From: Devosia sp. FKR38
GTDB taxonomy: Bacteria > Pseudomonadota > Alphaproteobacteria > Rhizobiales > Devosiaceae
NCBI RefSeq assembly: GCF_005222805.1
Contig: NZ_STGC01000002.1
Span: 943,836 to 1,007,835, forward strand
DNA: 64,000 bases
Direction of reading: 5' to 3'
Part shown: piece by piece, positions 33,815-44,540 of the stretch
How the letters are laid out: each line of letters begins with the position of its first letter
Position numbering within the stretch: position 1 is the first letter of the stretch
The notes under the pieces: model-generated
What the model was told of the DNA's origin: nothing
Databases searched by the model: none
The model's input: only the letters and a program-made list of their open reading frames with translations
Translations under genes and position numbers: made by a program

Positions 33815-36559
33815 CTAGAACTGGCCGTGGCAGTGCTTGAACTTCTTGCCCGAGCCACAGGGGCAGGGGGCATTGCGCGAGACGCCAATCAGCAGCTTGG
33901 GGTCGATCGGCTTGAGCGAGGGATCGCTGCCCACCGCACCCAGCGAGTCGGCGATGGTGTCACCTTCATCGGCATCATTCTCGCCGGTCAGCGGGTCGAT
34001 ATGGGTTTCCTGCAGGCGGCTCAGGTCCGGGGTCGGCGGCGCCACGGGGCGCGGCTGCAGCACGATGTGGCTGAGCTGGGTGGTCACCAGTTCGCGCAGA
34101 TTGGCCAGCAGGGCCTGGAACAGCTCATAGGCTTCCTGCTTGTATTCGTTGAGCGGATCGCGCTGGGCAATGCCGCGCCAGCCGACCACCTTGGACAGGT
34201 GGTCCAGGGTCACCAGGTGCTCGCGCCACAAGCCGTCGACCGATTGCAGCAGGATGGATTTTTCCACCTGACGCATGATGGTGGGGTTGGGCGTGCCAGC
34301 CGCTTCCATGGTGGCAATGGTGCTGGCTTCCTTGACGGCAGCCGCCTCGTCCACGGCGCCCTTGAGGCGCTCGGTGACGATCTCGGCATCGATGCCTTCC
34401 TCGGCTGCCCAGTCCTTGATCGGTACTTCGATGTTCAGATAGGTCTTGGCGGCGGCCTCGAGCTGCTCGATGTTCCACTGCTCGGGATAGGAGCGGGGCG
34501 GAATGGCCTTGGCGACGATGTTCTCGACAACGTCGTGGCGCATTTCCACGACGGTTTCCGAGATGTCCTCGGCATCCATCATTTCGATGCGCTGTTCGAA
34601 GATCACCTTGCGCTGATCATTCATCACGTCATCGTATTTCAGGATGTTCTTGCGGATGTCGAAGTTGCGCGCTTCCACCTTGCCCTGGGCGCGCTCGATG
34701 GCCTTGGTCACCCAGGGGTGGGTGATGGATTCGCCCTGCTCAAGACCCAGCTTGCCCAGCATGGAATCCATGCTGTCCACCGGGAAGATGCGCATCAGAT
34801 CGTCCTGCAGGCTCAGGAAGAATGCCGAATGGCCGGGGTCGCCCTGGCGGCCGGAACGACCGCGAAGCTGGTTGTCGATGCGGCGGCTTTCGTGCCGCTC
34901 GGTGCCGATCACCATCAGGCCGCCAGCGGCCAGGGCCTTGGCCTTGTCCGACGCGATGGTGCGCTTGATCTCTTCGATCTTGGCCTCGCGCTCGGCGCCT
35001 TCCAGACCCTGGGTCTCGCGCTGGATGCGCATTTCGAGATTGCCGCCGAGCTGGATGTCGGTGCCACGACCGGCCATGTTGGTGGCAATGGTGATGGCGC
35101 CCGGCAGGCCGGCGTCGGCAACGATAAAGGCTTCCTGCTCGTGGTGGCGGGCATTGAGCACGTTCATGCTGCCCACGTTCTTCTTGCGCAGCAGCTCGGC
35201 CAGCATTTCGGATTTTTCGATCGAGGTGGTGCCCACCAGCACGGGCTGGCCGCGATCCTGGCACTGCTTGATCAGATCGGCGATGGCGTCGAACTTTTCG
35301 GCGGCGGTGCGGAAGATGGCGTCTTCATCGTCCACGCGCTGCACGGGCAGGTTGGTGGGGATGGTCACCACGTCGAGCTTGTAGATGTCGGCGAATTCCT
35401 CGGCCTCGGTGGCCGCCGTACCGGTCATGCCGGCCAGCTTCTCATAGAGGCGGAAATAGTTCTGGAAGGTGATCGAGGCCAGCGTCTGGTTCTCGGGCTG
35501 GATCTTGACGTGTTCCTTGGCTTCGAGGGCCTGGTGCAGGCCTTCCGAATAGCGGCGGCCGGGCATCATGCGGCCGCTGAACTCGTCGATGATCACCACT
35601 TCGTCGTTGCGGACGATGTAGTCCTTGTCCTTGCGGAACAGCTTATGGGCGCGCAGCGCCGAATTGGCGTGGTGCACCAGGGCAACGTTTTCCAGATCGT
35701 AGAGCGAGCCGGTCTTGAGCAGGCCATCGGCGGCCAGACGGGCTTCGAGCTTTTCGATGCCGGCGTCGGTGAAGGTGGCGGCGCGCTGCTTTTCGTCGAG
35801 GTCGAAATCGCCCTCTTCGATGATCGACATCAGATTGTCGAGCGTGGTGTAGAGCGTCGAGCGATCTTCGGAGGGACCCGAGATGATCAGGGGCGTGCGT
35901 GCCTCGTCGATCAGGATGGAGTCCACTTCGTCCACGATGGCGAAGGCATGGCCGCGCTGCACCATCTGGGCGCGCGTGTATTTCATGTTGTCGCGCAGAT
36001 AGTCGAAGCCGAGCTCGTTGTTGGTGCCATAGGTGATGTCGGCGCCATAGGCGGCCTTGCGCTCGGCATCGGTCATGCCATGCACGATCACGCCCCAGGA
36101 GAGGCCGAGGAAATTGTAGATCTGCCCCATCCAGGCCGCGTCACGCTTGACGAGATAATCGTTGACGGTGACGAGGTGGGCGCCCTTGCCGCTCAGGGCA
36201 TTGAGATACATCGGCAGGGTCGCCACCAGCGTCTTGCCTTCGCCGGTGCGCATTTCGGCGATGCCGCGCTCGTTCATCACCATGCCGCCGATCAGCTGCA
36301 CATCGAAGTGCCGCATGCCCAGCACGCGCTTGGCGGCCTCGCGGACGGTGGCAAAGGCGGGGACGATCAAATCGTCGAGATCGGTACCCTTCTCCAGCTG
36401 GGCGCGGAATTCAGTGGTGCGGGCGCGCAGGGCGTCGTCACTGAGCTTGGCCAGCTCGGGCTCCAGCGCATTGATGGCGGCTACCTTGCCCTGGTAGCGT
36501 TTGACCTGACGATCCGATGGGGAGCCGAAAATCCGCCGGGCGAGCGCAGCAAGTGCCAT
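33815..36559 (-). CDS. secA: Preprotein translocase ATPase SecA
   Basis: The product has 914 residues. It starts [20 protein letters not shown], has Walker A in [15 protein letters not shown] (near residue 102), [16 protein letters not shown], the [15 protein letters not shown] motif, and ends with the zinc-binding [12 protein letters not shown] of the SecB/lipid contact region. SecA drives secretion through SecYEG. The ATG at 36559 was chosen because it matches the family N-terminus; a much longer frame exists upstream. Confidence 0.97.
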   Translation of the reverse strand: MALAALARRIFGSPSDRQVKRYQGKVAAINALEPELAKLSDDALRARTTEFRAQLEKGTDLDDLIVPAFATVREAAKRVLGMRHFDVQLIGGMVMNERGIAEMRTGEGKTLVATLPMYLNALSGKGAHLVTVNDYLVKRDAAWMGQIYNFLGLSWGVIVHGMTDAERKAAYGADITYGTNNELGFDYLRDNMKYTRAQMVQRGHAFAIVDEVDSILIDEARTPLIISGPSEDRSTLYTTLDNLMSIIEEGDFDLDEKQRAATFTDAGIEKLEARLAADGLLKTGSLYDLENVALVHHANSALRAHKLFRKDKDYIVRNDEVVIIDEFSGRMMPGRRYSEGLHQALEAKEHVKIQPENQTLASITFQNYFRLYEKLAGMTGTAATEAEEFADIYKLDVVTIPTNLPVQRVDDEDAIFRTAAEKFDAIADLIKQCQDRGQPVLVGTTSIEKSEMLAELLRKKNVGSMNVLNARHHEQEAFIVADAGLPGAITIATNMAGRGTDIQLGGNLEMRIQRETQGLEGAEREAKIEEIKRTIASDKAKALAAGGLMVIGTERHESRRIDNQLRGRSGRQGDPGHSAFFLSLQDDLMRIFPVDSMDSMLGKLGLEQGESITHPWVTKAIERAQGKVEARNFDIRKNILKYDDVMNDQRKVIFEQRIEMMDAEDISETVVEMRHDVVENIVAKAIPPRSYPEQWNIEQLEAAAKTYLNIEVPIKDWAAEEGIDAEIVTERLKGAVDEAAAVKEASTIATMEAAGTPNPTIMRQVEKSILLQSVDGLWREHLVTLDHLSKVVGWRGIAQRDPLNEYKQEAYELFQALLANLRELVTTQLSHIVLQPRPVAPPTPDLSRLQETHIDPLTGENDADEGDTIADSLGAVGSDPSLKPIDPKLLIGVSRNAPCPCGSGKKFKHCHGQF

Positions 36560-36930
36560 ATGCAAGGTCCTTCGGTAACTCATCGCGGCGCAGCGGGACA
36601 CTGCGGATTGGCCGGGCCAGGCCTCGTGGCGCGATGAGAAAGCCTTTCCGGCTTTGAATTTCTGTATTCCCGCCGAGCGGCGGAAAAGCGCGTGAGATGT
36701 AAGAGCGCCCCCTTGTCTTGTCAACGCTGGCAAAATGGGCCAAACCTCCAGCGTGCAGGCGGGAAACCGCGCAGATGCTGGGCTTTTCGTCTGATCCCGC
36801 TCACGAAGTGCGGCGTGGTGCATTTGCCCCCTTGTCATTTCGGGCCGCGCCAAGCACAGCCATGGCACAGGAGTGCCGCACACATCCGTCCGGACACCCT
36901 GTTCCGCGCCGGCCAAGGAGACCGACCCCA
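36560..36930. other. Intergenic region between secA and the parvulin gene
   Basis: 371 bases between divergent genes. It holds a near-consensus secA promoter (listed separately) leaving an untranslated secA leader of about 130 bases. No clear plus-strand promoter or RNA gene was seen. Confidence 0.5.
36696..36724 (-). promoter_or_regulatory. secA promoter
   Basis: On the minus strand a perfect TTGACA (plus 36719-36724), 17 bases, then TACATC (plus 36696-36701). Confidence 0.65.
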
Positions 36931-37881
36931 ATGATGTTTTCCCCCCTGCGTCTCGCCCGTCGTGCGAGCCTGCTCGTTGTGCTGCTGGCTGCCAGTGCGC
37001 TGACGCCCGCCTTTGCCCAGGATGCGGCGCCGGCTGCCGATGCACCTGTTGCGGCCGATGCCGCCGCGCCGGTGTCGCCCGATGCCGTGGTTGCCACGGT
37101 GGGTGGCGAGCCGATTACCGAGGCCGAGCTGGGCTTTGCCGCTGAAGACCTGGCGCAGGAGCTGCAGCAGATGCCGCCCGAGCAGCGCAAGGCGTTCCTG
37201 GTGCGCGTGCTGATCGACATGAAGGTGATGGCCAAGGCTGGTGCCGATGCCGGCATGGCCGACACGCCGCTGTTCGCCCAGCGCCTGACCTATCTCAAGG
37301 AGCGTGCCCTGCGCCGCGCCTATTTCGCCGACGCCATCGCCACTTCGGTCACCGAAGAGTCCGTGCGCGCCGCCTATGACAAGTTCGTTGCCGATTTCGC
37401 GCCGCAGCCGGAGATCCGCGCCAGCCATATCCTGGTGGCCACCGAGGAAGAGGCCAAGGCCATCAAGGCTCAGCTGGACGGCGGCGCCGATTTCGCCACC
37501 CTGGCCAAGGAAAAGTCGATCGATCCCGGTGCAGCCAATGGTGGCGACCTGGGCTTCTTCGGCCAGGGCCAGATGGTTGCGCCCTTTGAGGCGGCTGCCT
37601 TTGCGCTGACCGATGTCGGCCAGGTGTCCGATCCGGTGCAGTCCCAGTTCGGCTGGCATGTCATTCGCCTGGAAGAAAAGCGCGAGTCCAGCCCGCCGGC
37701 CTTCGAACAGGTTGCCGCACAGCTGCAGCAGCAGCTGCTGATGACCACGTTTGACAGCACGGTTGCCAAGCTGATGGAGGGCGTGGCCATCGACATTCCC
37801 GATCCGGCCCTGGCCGCAGCCGTGTCGGCGCAGACCGAGACCGACGCCGCTGCGGAAACCGCTGCGCCGGCCGCGCAGTAA
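36931..37881 (+). CDS. Periplasmic peptidyl-prolyl isomerase (parvulin, PpiC/SurA-like)
   Basis: The 316-residue protein has a signal peptide (about residues 1-27, ending AFAQD), an Ala/Asp-rich linker, a helical chaperone domain and a parvulin domain: [15 protein letters not shown] near residue 153, then [21 protein letters not shown] and [12 protein letters not shown]. It assists folding of exported proteins. It is divergent from secA, which fits a secretion role. ATG at 36931 and 36934 are both possible; AAGGAG lies upstream. Confidence 0.9.
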   Translation: MMFSPLRLARRASLLVVLLAASALTPAFAQDAAPAADAPVAADAAAPVSPDAVVATVGGEPITEAELGFAAEDLAQELQQMPPEQRKAFLVRVLIDMKVMAKAGADAGMADTPLFAQRLTYLKERALRRAYFADAIATSVTEESVRAAYDKFVADFAPQPEIRASHILVATEEEAKAIKAQLDGGADFATLAKEKSIDPGAANGGDLGFFGQGQMVAPFEAAAFALTDVGQVSDPVQSQFGWHVIRLEEKRESSPPAFEQVAAQLQQQLLMTTFDSTVAKLMEGVAIDIPDPALAAAVSAQTETDAAAETAAPAAQ

Positions 37882-37889
37882 GCCAGACC

Positions 37890-37919
37890 CGGGTGTGGGG
37901 GTGAAAGCCCCCGCACCCG
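37890..37919 (+). terminator. Hairpin after the parvulin gene
   Basis: Twelve-base stem with one wobble pair, CGGGTGTGGGGG/CCCCCGCACCCG, without a T-run; a possible terminator. Confidence 0.5.
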
Positions 37920-38031
37920 CTGTTCGGACGGTGCCCCCTGGCAAAGTGCCGACATGGTGCCGCCTGTCTTGCGATTGCCGCATGTTTGGGGCACATCACA
38001 GACCTGTTTGCTTGCAACAAGGTTTGCTCTG

Positions 38032-39264
38032 ATGGCCCATCCGGTTTCGCCCCTCGCCCCCACATCCTATCCGGAGCTGCCGACCATTGCCGGCGTGCGC
38101 TTTGCCACGGCCGAGGCGGGCATCAAGTACAAGAACCGTACCGATGTGCTGCTGATGGCTTTTGATGCCGGCACCACGGTGGCTGGCGTTGTCACCCGCT
38201 CGAAGTGCTCCTCGGCGGCCGTGGACTGGTGCAAGGCCAATCTGGCGGGCGGCGTGGCGCGGGGCCTGGTGGTCAACTCCGGCAATGCCAATGCCTTTAC
38301 CGGCGTCAAGGGCCAGCGCAGCGTCGAGCTGACTGCCGACTACGCTGCCAAGGCGCTGGGCTGCGCGCCCAGCGAGATTTTCCTCGCCTCCACCGGCGTC
38401 ATCGGTGAGCCGCTCGATGCCGGCAAGTTCGATGGCGTGCTCGATACCATGGCGACCCGGCTGGGCGCCGGCTCGTGGATGGAGCCGGCCAAGGCCATCA
38501 TGACCACCGACACCTTCCCCAAGCTCAATGGCGCGACGCTCGAGATCGACGGTGTCGAGGTCAAGATCAACGGCATTGCCAAGGGCAGCGGCATGATCGC
38601 GCCCGATATGGCCACGATGCTCAGCTTTGTGGTCACCGACATGCCCATCGCCGCCCCGGTGCTGCAGGCACTGCTGGCCCGCCATGTGCAGACCAGCTTT
38701 AACGCCATCACGGTGGATAGCGACACCTCGACCTCCGATACGCTTCTGGCCTTTGCTACCGGCGCGGCTGCCGTCGAGCCGATCACCAGCCTGGACGATC
38801 CGCGCGCCGACGTGTTCGGCGAGGCGCTGCGCGATGTGCTGTTCGATCTGGCCATCCAGGTGGTGCGCGATGGCGAAGGCGCCACCAAGCAGGTCTCCAT
38901 CCATGTTGAAGGCGCCACCAGCGATGCTTCGGCCTTCCGCATCGCCAAGGCCATTGCCGATTCCCCGCTGGTCAAGACGGCCATTGCCGGCGAAGACGCC
39001 AATTGGGGCCGCGTGGTCATGGCTGTGGGCAAGGCCGGCGAGCCGGCCGACCGCGATCGCCTCTCGATCCGCTTCGGCGATCTGCTGGTGGCCAAGGATG
39101 GCGAGCGCGCCCCGATCTATGACGAGGCGGCCACCAGCGCCTATATGAAGGGCCAGGAGCTAGACCTGACGGTCAGCCTGGGCCTCGGCGATGGCCGGGC
39201 CACGGTCTATACCTGCGACCTGACCCATGGCTACATCACCATCAATGGCGATTACCGGAGCTGA
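38032..39264 (+). CDS. argJ: Bifunctional glutamate N-acetyltransferase/ornithine acetyltransferase
   Basis: A 410-residue protein that makes N-acetylglutamate and recycles the acetyl group from N-acetylornithine in arginine synthesis. The precursor is cut into two chains at the threonine of [11 protein letters not shown] (near residue 195). [23 protein letters not shown] and the C-terminal [11 protein letters not shown] are family marks. Start [14 protein letters not shown]. argH lies 20 kb away, so the arginine genes are scattered. Confidence 0.95.
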   Translation: MAHPVSPLAPTSYPELPTIAGVRFATAEAGIKYKNRTDVLLMAFDAGTTVAGVVTRSKCSSAAVDWCKANLAGGVARGLVVNSGNANAFTGVKGQRSVELTADYAAKALGCAPSEIFLASTGVIGEPLDAGKFDGVLDTMATRLGAGSWMEPAKAIMTTDTFPKLNGATLEIDGVEVKINGIAKGSGMIAPDMATMLSFVVTDMPIAAPVLQALLARHVQTSFNAITVDSDTSTSDTLLAFATGAAAVEPITSLDDPRADVFGEALRDVLFDLAIQVVRDGEGATKQVSIHVEGATSDASAFRIAKAIADSPLVKTAIAGEDANWGRVVMAVGKAGEPADRDRLSIRFGDLLVAKDGERAPIYDEAATSAYMKGQELDLTVSLGLGDGRATVYTCDLTHGYITINGDYRS

Positions 39265-39265
39265 T

Positions 39266-40015
39266 ATGGCGCTGCCGAACGCCGAGGGTCTTGAGCGAAG
39301 CGGGCTGGCGGCCTGGCCGGGCATCGAAGTGGAATGGGACGGCGCCTGGGTGCGCCGCTCCGCCAATGGCTATACCAAGCGCGCCAATTCGGTGCAGTGC
39401 CTGGACCCTGCCGATGATGCCAATGCAAGCGCGCGTATCCTGGCTGCCGCCGACTGGTACGTCGCGCGCGGCCTGACGCCGGTGTTCCGTGTCACCCCGC
39501 TCACGGGGCCACAGACCCTGGCTGCGTTGGATGGGCTGGGCTGGCGGGCCTATGACCACAGCCATGTGTTCGCCATGCCGCTCGATGCCGTCGCGGCCGA
39601 TCCGCGCGGGGCTGACTATGATGCCTTTGATCCGGCTTTCCTGGCCGTGCAGCGGCAGCTGGCCGGCTATGGCGACAGCCAGATGGCGGGCCTGACCGCG
39701 CTGCTCGCGGCCCTTGCGACACCGGCGCGCGGCATTGTGCTCAGCGATGGGGCGGGCACGCCGGTGGCATCGGCGATCATGACGCTGGCCGACGGCATTG
39801 TGGTGGCCGGCAATGTGGTCACCGACCCCAGCCAGCGCCGCAAGGGCTATGGCGCGGCCATGATGCGCACGGGCCTGGCCTGGGGCCATGGCGCCGATGC
39901 CCGTTATGCCATGCTCAATGTGCAGGCCGACAATGCAGGGGCCCAGGCGCTCTATCGTGGCCTGGGCTATGTGCACCAGTATGACTACCACTATTGCTCA
40001 CCGGAGATCGCATGA
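39266..40015 (+). CDS. GNAT-family N-acetyltransferase
   Basis: A 249-residue protein whose C-terminal half has the acetyl-CoA-binding motif VVTDPSQRRKGYGAAMM (near residue 187) and ALYRGLGYVHQYDYHY. The N-terminal half looks like a second, degenerate GNAT repeat. Substrate unknown. The gene starts one base after the argJ stop and overlaps mutT by four bases (ATGA), so argJ, GNAT and mutT form one operon. Confidence 0.88.
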   Translation: MALPNAEGLERSGLAAWPGIEVEWDGAWVRRSANGYTKRANSVQCLDPADDANASARILAAADWYVARGLTPVFRVTPLTGPQTLAALDGLGWRAYDHSHVFAMPLDAVAADPRGADYDAFDPAFLAVQRQLAGYGDSQMAGLTALLAALATPARGIVLSDGAGTPVASAIMTLADGIVVAGNVVTDPSQRRKGYGAAMMRTGLAWGHGADARYAMLNVQADNAGAQALYRGLGYVHQYDYHYCSPEIA

Positions 40016-40416
40016 CCCAGTCCCTGCTTGTGGTGGTGGCCTGTGCCCTGGTGGACGCCGACCGCCGCGTGCTGATCGCCCAGCGCCCCGAGGGCAAGTC
40101 CCTGGCGGGGCTATGGGAATTTCCCGGTGGCAAGCTGGAGGCCGGCGAGAGCCCCGAGGCGGCGTTGATGCGGGAGCTCGAAGAGGAACTGGGCATCCAG
40201 ACCAAGGCGGCGTGTCTGGCACCGCTCAGCTTTGCCAGCCACTCTTACGAGAGTTTTCACCTGTTGATGCCACTTTATGTGTGTCGGAAGTGGCAGGGGG
40301 CGCCGCAGAACCGCGAGCATGCTGCCCTCAAATGGGTGCGGCCACAGTCCCTGCATGAATACCCCATGCCGCCAGCCGACGAGCCGCTGATCGCTGCCTT
40401 GTGCGATCTGCTTTAG
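40012..40416 (+). CDS. mutT: 8-oxo-dGTP diphosphatase MutT
   Basis: A 134-residue Nudix hydrolase; the Nudix box GGKLEAGESPEA...RELEEELGI (residues about 38-61) is complete. MutT removes oxidised dGTP from the nucleotide pool. The start ATGACCCAGTCC overlaps the previous stop. Third gene of the argJ operon. Confidence 0.92.
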   Translation: MTQSLLVVVACALVDADRRVLIAQRPEGKSLAGLWEFPGGKLEAGESPEAALMRELEEELGIQTKAACLAPLSFASHSYESFHLLMPLYVCRKWQGAPQNREHAALKWVRPQSLHEYPMPPADEPLIAALCDLL

Positions 40417-40442
40417 GACCAAATGGTGCGCGGGGGCGTAGA

Positions 40443-40631
40443 GTGCAGGCGATAGTGAAAGCCTTCTGGCTGGCTGAAGACGGCGCAACGGCCATTGAAT
40501 ATGCGCTGCTCGGCATGCTGATCGGCATCGCCATTCTGGGCACGTTCGCCGCCCTGGGGAACAGCGTGACCGGCCTGTTCAATTCCGGCGTGGCCGAAAC
40601 GCTGGACAACAAGACCAACGGCATCAATTAG
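40443..40631 (+). CDS. Flp-family type IVb pilin
   Basis: A 62-residue pilin precursor. The processing-site signature EDGATAIEYALLG is near residue 11, followed by a hydrophobic helix (MLIGIAILGTFAALG). GTG start with GGGGG six bases away; a GTG at 40401 lies inside mutT. It would be cut and assembled by the Tad/Cpa system, but no other pilus gene is in the window, so it may be an orphan copy. Confidence 0.85.
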   Translation: MQAIVKAFWLAEDGATAIEYALLGMLIGIAILGTFAALGNSVTGLFNSGVAETLDNKTNGIN

Positions 40632-40644
40632 CCAGCAGGCCGCG

Positions 40645-42132
40645 CTACTGCAGCGCGACCAGCTTGTATTTCTCGCCGGGCACCACGGGGTCGCCGGGGT
40701 AGAGGTCGTTGATGATATAGAACAGCTCGGTGCCGCGGCTGAGCGCAGCCATGCGCTTGGCCAGCGAGTCGGCGGTGTCGCCGGCCCTGGCGGTGACAAT
40801 GGTCACAGCCACCTTGCGGATCGCCGCCATGTCGGAAGACGTGGTGGGGCGGAAGCTCTCGACGGTGGCCGTGGCGCCCTGGGCAAAGCGGGCGCTGTCG
40901 GCCTTGGCGGCAAAGATGAAGCGATAGACCTGGCCATTGAGCCGCATCACCGCCACGCGGAAGAACCACTGGTCGGTCTGGGCCAGGCCACTGGCCATTT
41001 CCATGCCATTGACGGTCTTGCTGGTGACGCTGTCGGCCTTGAGGCCCGCGATCCAGCCCGATTTCAAATAGTCGGTCAGGCTCACATTGGCCTGCACGTC
41101 GGCGCTGTCGAAGCGCACGGCCTCGCCGTCGCCGGCAACACCCACCACGGCACTCTGCGCGCTCTGCAGCGTATAGCCCTGCGGCACGGTGAAGGTGAAT
41201 TTGGCGCCCGGATTGATGAAGCGGCGGCCGATGATGGAGCCCTGCGCGGGGCTGTCGCCAAAGGTGAGGCCGGAGATCGAGGCCAGATAGCCATCGCGGT
41301 CCACTTCGCCGGCGGTGTTCTGGCCGAACATGGCGCTGGCGGTCTCGATCGCCTTCTGGATACGGGCCGGGGTCGAGGGATGGGAGGACAGGAACCCTTC
41401 CTGATTGTTGCCGGAACCGGCCGAGAAGGTGGCAAAGCGGCTCATCACGCTGAGGAAGCGCGCGGCGGCCTGGGGGTCATAGCCGGCCTTGCCGGCATAT
41501 TTGATGCCTTCGCGGTCCGCTTCCAGCTCCTGCTGCTGGCCGAAGGCGGCCATGGACTGGCGCGTACGGCTGGCGGTGGCATCCGTCGAGGTGTCGCCGC
41601 CGAAGACGCCGGTGATCACCCGGTCGACGATCTCGGTGGTGCGGGTACGGTCGGTGCGCGCGCGGGCATGGCGCAGCGTCACATGGGCGATCTCATGGGC
41701 CAGCACGGCCGCCAGTTCGCTGGTGTCGCTGGCCAGGGCCAGAATGCCGCGCGTCACATAGATATAGCCACCCGGCAGGGCAAAGGCATTGACCTCGGAG
41801 GTGTCCAGAATTGTCACCTGGAACTGGGCATTGGGCTGGTCGGCAGCGGCCAGCAGGCGACCGACAATGCGCGCCACCATGATCTCGGCCTGGCGGTCGG
41901 AATAGACCCCGCCATAGGCCGCGATAATGCGCGGGTGTTCACGGCCGCCGATGGAGGCGTCGTCGGTGCCCTGGGTCACAACGACCGGGGCGGGATTGTC
42001 GCCGGTTGTGCTCACGGCAATCTTGGAACTGGTCAGCGTCGTGCAGGCCGACAGCGCCAGAAGCGAAACGGCCAGGGCGCTGCTCCGCAGGCCCCGGACA
42101 AAATTCTTGGCAATGTACTGCTGGACCGTCAT
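40645..42132 (-). CDS. M48-family lipoprotein metalloprotease with LysM-like end
   Basis: A 495-residue protein with a signal sequence and lipobox LSACTT, the zinc motif HEIAHVTLRHAR (near residue 145) and the downstream EADREG glutamate, so an active zinc protease resembling BepA/LoiP-type envelope proteases. The C-terminal 50 residues (AGDTADSLAKRMA...PGEKYKLV) look like a LysM peptidoglycan-binding domain. Its start overlaps the upstream thermonuclease-like stop by four bases. Confidence 0.9.
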   Translation of the reverse strand: MTVQQYIAKNFVRGLRSSALAVSLLALSACTTLTSSKIAVSTTGDNPAPVVVTQGTDDASIGGREHPRIIAAYGGVYSDRQAEIMVARIVGRLLAAADQPNAQFQVTILDTSEVNAFALPGGYIYVTRGILALASDTSELAAVLAHEIAHVTLRHARARTDRTRTTEIVDRVITGVFGGDTSTDATASRTRQSMAAFGQQQELEADREGIKYAGKAGYDPQAAARFLSVMSRFATFSAGSGNNQEGFLSSHPSTPARIQKAIETASAMFGQNTAGEVDRDGYLASISGLTFGDSPAQGSIIGRRFINPGAKFTFTVPQGYTLQSAQSAVVGVAGDGEAVRFDSADVQANVSLTDYLKSGWIAGLKADSVTSKTVNGMEMASGLAQTDQWFFRVAVMRLNGQVYRFIFAAKADSARFAQGATATVESFRPTTSSDMAAIRKVAVTIVTARAGDTADSLAKRMAALSRGTELFYIINDLYPGDPVVPGEKYKLVALQ

Positions 42133-42968
42133 CGCGTTGCCAGAACCTCGATCTGTTCGGGATGGGTGATCTCGATGCGTGGACCATCCCGGTCATCCAC
42201 CCATCCTCTTATGCGCACCAGGGCACCATCGAGCACCAGCGGCTCGCGCCCGTCCGCGGCAAACAGCCGGAGCGCGGGGGCCTCGATGACGGCAGTGAAA
42301 TCCAGTTTCCAGGATCGGCCGAAATTGAAATAGACCCGCCCGCTGCGGCTCTCAGCTTTCAGAATGCGCCCTTCGACAAGCTCATAATGGCCCACCCGCG
42401 CCAAGAGCGCGTCAGGCTGGTCCGCCAAGCGAACGCTGTAATAGGGATCGCTCCAGATGCCAAGTCCGGAGACGCGGGCGCGCCCTTCTGCCGCGAACAA
42501 CAAATCGAGACATTTCCGGTTGTCGGGAAAGGAATAGACCCGCGCCAACCCCTTGGCGACCATGACCTGCTGCGCCCAGAGCGGGCCATCGGGCGTGTCG
42601 AGCATCACATGGGCCAGCACGCGGCCATGCCGGTCCTGTCGCTCGCCGCCAAAGCCCAGTTGCACGGTTTTGCCGAGCACCATGTCTGATAGCGCCTGCT
42701 GGGACGGCTCGGCCAGAGGCCAGACGTCAAAGTCCTCGCGCCCCAGAGCCAGCTTGGGCGCCTGGGTGCCGATCATGCGGACAATGCGACCATCGTGGAG
42801 CACGACGGTATCGCCATCGGTTACCTGCACCACCACGCCGCCGGGCGCCAGGGTGAGGTCCTGGCAGGCCGAGGCCGATGCCGACACAGACGACAGGGCT
42901 GCCAGCGTGGCGAGGTGAGCGAGTGTGGTCTTGAACAAATCACGTCCCGGAGAGATTTCGTTCACCAT
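42129..42968 (-). CDS. Exported thermonuclease-like (SNase fold) protein
   Basis: A 279-residue protein with an N-terminal signal segment (residues about 12-34) and a staphylococcal-nuclease-like domain: VVQVTDGDTVVLHDGRIVRM near residue 46, then DRHGRVLAHV near residue 112 and GLARVYSF. The catalytic arginines and glutamate are not all obvious, so activity is uncertain. Translationally coupled to the M48 gene, suggesting an envelope-related role. The start is ATG at 42968, with a GTG next to it. Confidence 0.8.
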   Translation of the reverse strand: MVNEISPGRDLFKTTLAHLATLAALSSVSASASACQDLTLAPGGVVVQVTDGDTVVLHDGRIVRMIGTQAPKLALGREDFDVWPLAEPSQQALSDMVLGKTVQLGFGGERQDRHGRVLAHVMLDTPDGPLWAQQVMVAKGLARVYSFPDNRKCLDLLFAAEGRARVSGLGIWSDPYYSVRLADQPDALLARVGHYELVEGRILKAESRSGRVYFNFGRSWKLDFTAVIEAPALRLFAADGREPLVLDGALVRIRGWVDDRDGPRIEITHPEQIEVLATR

Positions 42969-43130
42969 GCACTACAATGCGGCAAAAAATCATTACGATG
43001 CGGACAGGCTCGCGTTTCCGTGATGCGTTCAAAAGCCTGTCAGGGCGCGTGGCTTTCCTTGAGCGGGGGGTGTTGCGCTGGTAAGAGGGCGCTGATCCAA
43101 TCAAACCCCGCATCCTGCCGGAGCCGCCCC

Positions 43131-44294
43131 TTGTCGTTTGTCCGCCGCCTCGTGCTCGCCCTCGTCCTGTCCTGTCTGGCGCTCGGGCGCGTTGCCGCCA
43201 ATCCGATGCTGCTGGTGGATATGGACAATCTGGCGGTGCTGCATGCCGAGGATGCCGGGCAGCCCTGGCATCCGGCGTCGCTGACCAAGATGATGACGGC
43301 CTATGTGGTGTTTGAGGAAATTGCCAAGGGCACGGTGACGCTCGATACCCCGGTGATCCTGTCCAAAAAGGCCATCAACCAGGCGCCGTCCAAGTCCGGC
43401 CTGCCGGTGGGCAGCGCCTTGACGCTGCAGGACGCGCTCTATGTCATGCTGGTCAAGTCGGCCAATGACGTGGCCATGGCCATCGCCGAGACCGTCGGCG
43501 GCGATGAGGCGGGCTTTGTGGTCAAGATGAATGATGTGGCCAGCCGCATGGGGCTGAGCGCCACTCATTTTACCAATCCCAATGGGCTGCATGACCCGGC
43601 GCAATATACCTCGGCGCGCGATCTGGCCGTGCTGGCGCTCTATATCCACCAGAGCTTTCCGCAATATCTGCCGATGTTCGGCACCGAGGTGGTGCAGCTG
43701 GGCAAGGCGAAACTGGAATCGCAGAACGAGCTGCTGACCAGCTTTGCCGGCACGACCGGCATGAAGACCGGCTATGTCTGCGCATCGGGCCTGAACATGG
43801 TGGTCACCGTCGAGCGCAATGGCCGGCGGCTGCTGGCGGTGGTGCTGGGCGGCTCGTCGGCGCGCGAGCGCAATGAGCGCACGGCCGAGCTGGTGCTCAA
43901 GGGGCTGTCGGGTTCGGCGCAGCCGACCGGGCAGACCGTATTGGCCCTGGCCGACAATCCGGGCGTGGCGCCGGTCGACATGACGCCGCTGATCTGCGGC
44001 AAGCAGGCCAAGGCCTATGTCGCGGCGCAGCAGGCGGCCTTTCCCATGGGCATGAAGGGCCAGCCGAGCTATCTCAATGATGTGGTGGCGCCGCGCAGCT
44101 ATGTGGCGACCGACCTGGGGCGCCTGGCCACCGGCGTCAGCCTGCCGCGCCCGCGTCCGCCGCATGCGCCGCAGTTCGCCGCCGCCGTGCCCGCCCAAGG
44201 CGAAGAGGCCCCCCTGGCCGGCGATCTCCGCCCGGGTCTGGCCGCAACGGCCATCGGCGTCGCACCCCTGCCGCAGCCGCGCCTCAACCGCTGA
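43131..44294 (+). CDS. D-alanyl-D-alanine carboxypeptidase (penicillin-binding protein, class C low-MW)
   Basis: A 387-residue exported serine peptidase that trims peptidoglycan side chains. The three motifs are all present: SLTK near residue 50, SAN near 109 and KTG near 212. A signal peptide (LVLALVLSCLALGRVAAN) lies at the N-terminus, and the C-terminal 60 residues are proline-rich. Start: TTG at 43131 with GGAG upstream; the longer in-frame segment to 42795 is not family-like. Confidence 0.9.
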   Translation: MSFVRRLVLALVLSCLALGRVAANPMLLVDMDNLAVLHAEDAGQPWHPASLTKMMTAYVVFEEIAKGTVTLDTPVILSKKAINQAPSKSGLPVGSALTLQDALYVMLVKSANDVAMAIAETVGGDEAGFVVKMNDVASRMGLSATHFTNPNGLHDPAQYTSARDLAVLALYIHQSFPQYLPMFGTEVVQLGKAKLESQNELLTSFAGTTGMKTGYVCASGLNMVVTVERNGRRLLAVVLGGSSARERNERTAELVLKGLSGSAQPTGQTVLALADNPGVAPVDMTPLICGKQAKAYVAAQQAAFPMGMKGQPSYLNDVVAPRSYVATDLGRLATGVSLPRPRPPHAPQFAAAVPAQGEEAPLAGDLRPGLAATAIGVAPLPQPRLNR

Positions 44295-44312
44295 GCGGAT
44301 CGGCCACCCGAC

Positions 44313-44540
44313 TCAGGCGCCGCCGGTCACGATGTCGAAGCGCAGCACATCGCCCTCGATGGTGGACGTGCAGTCATGTCCGTGCTGGCGGCAATAGAGC
44401 GGAATATCGATGCGGGCCATGGCGTCGGTCGCCAGCACGGTCAGCATGCTGCCTGGCGACAGGGCCGCCAGGCGCTTTTCCATGCGCAGCACGGGCAGCG
44501 GGCATTTCAGCCCGCGTGCGTCGATGGTCTCAGCGGTCAA
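44313..44540 (-). CDS. TusA/SirA-family sulfur carrier protein
   Basis: A 75-residue protein starting MTAETIDARGLKCPLPVLRM from a TTG. The CPxP motif (residues 13-16) is the sulfur-accepting site of TusA proteins; ATDAMARIDIPLYCRQHGH also fits. They relay sulfur for tRNA thiolation or molybdenum cofactor. Its start overlaps the upstream CAP gene by 11 bases; an ATG at 44564 would overlap by 35. Confidence 0.82.
   Translation of the reverse strand: MTAETIDARGLKCPLPVLRMEKRLAALSPGSMLTVLATDAMARIDIPLYCRQHGHDCTSTIEGDVLRFDIVTGGA

Noticed and set aside
33470..36637. Very long open frame (over 1000 codons) opposite secA
   Set aside because: It is the antisense shadow of secA in GC-rich DNA; the residues are low-complexity His/Gly/Leu-rich with no family likeness.
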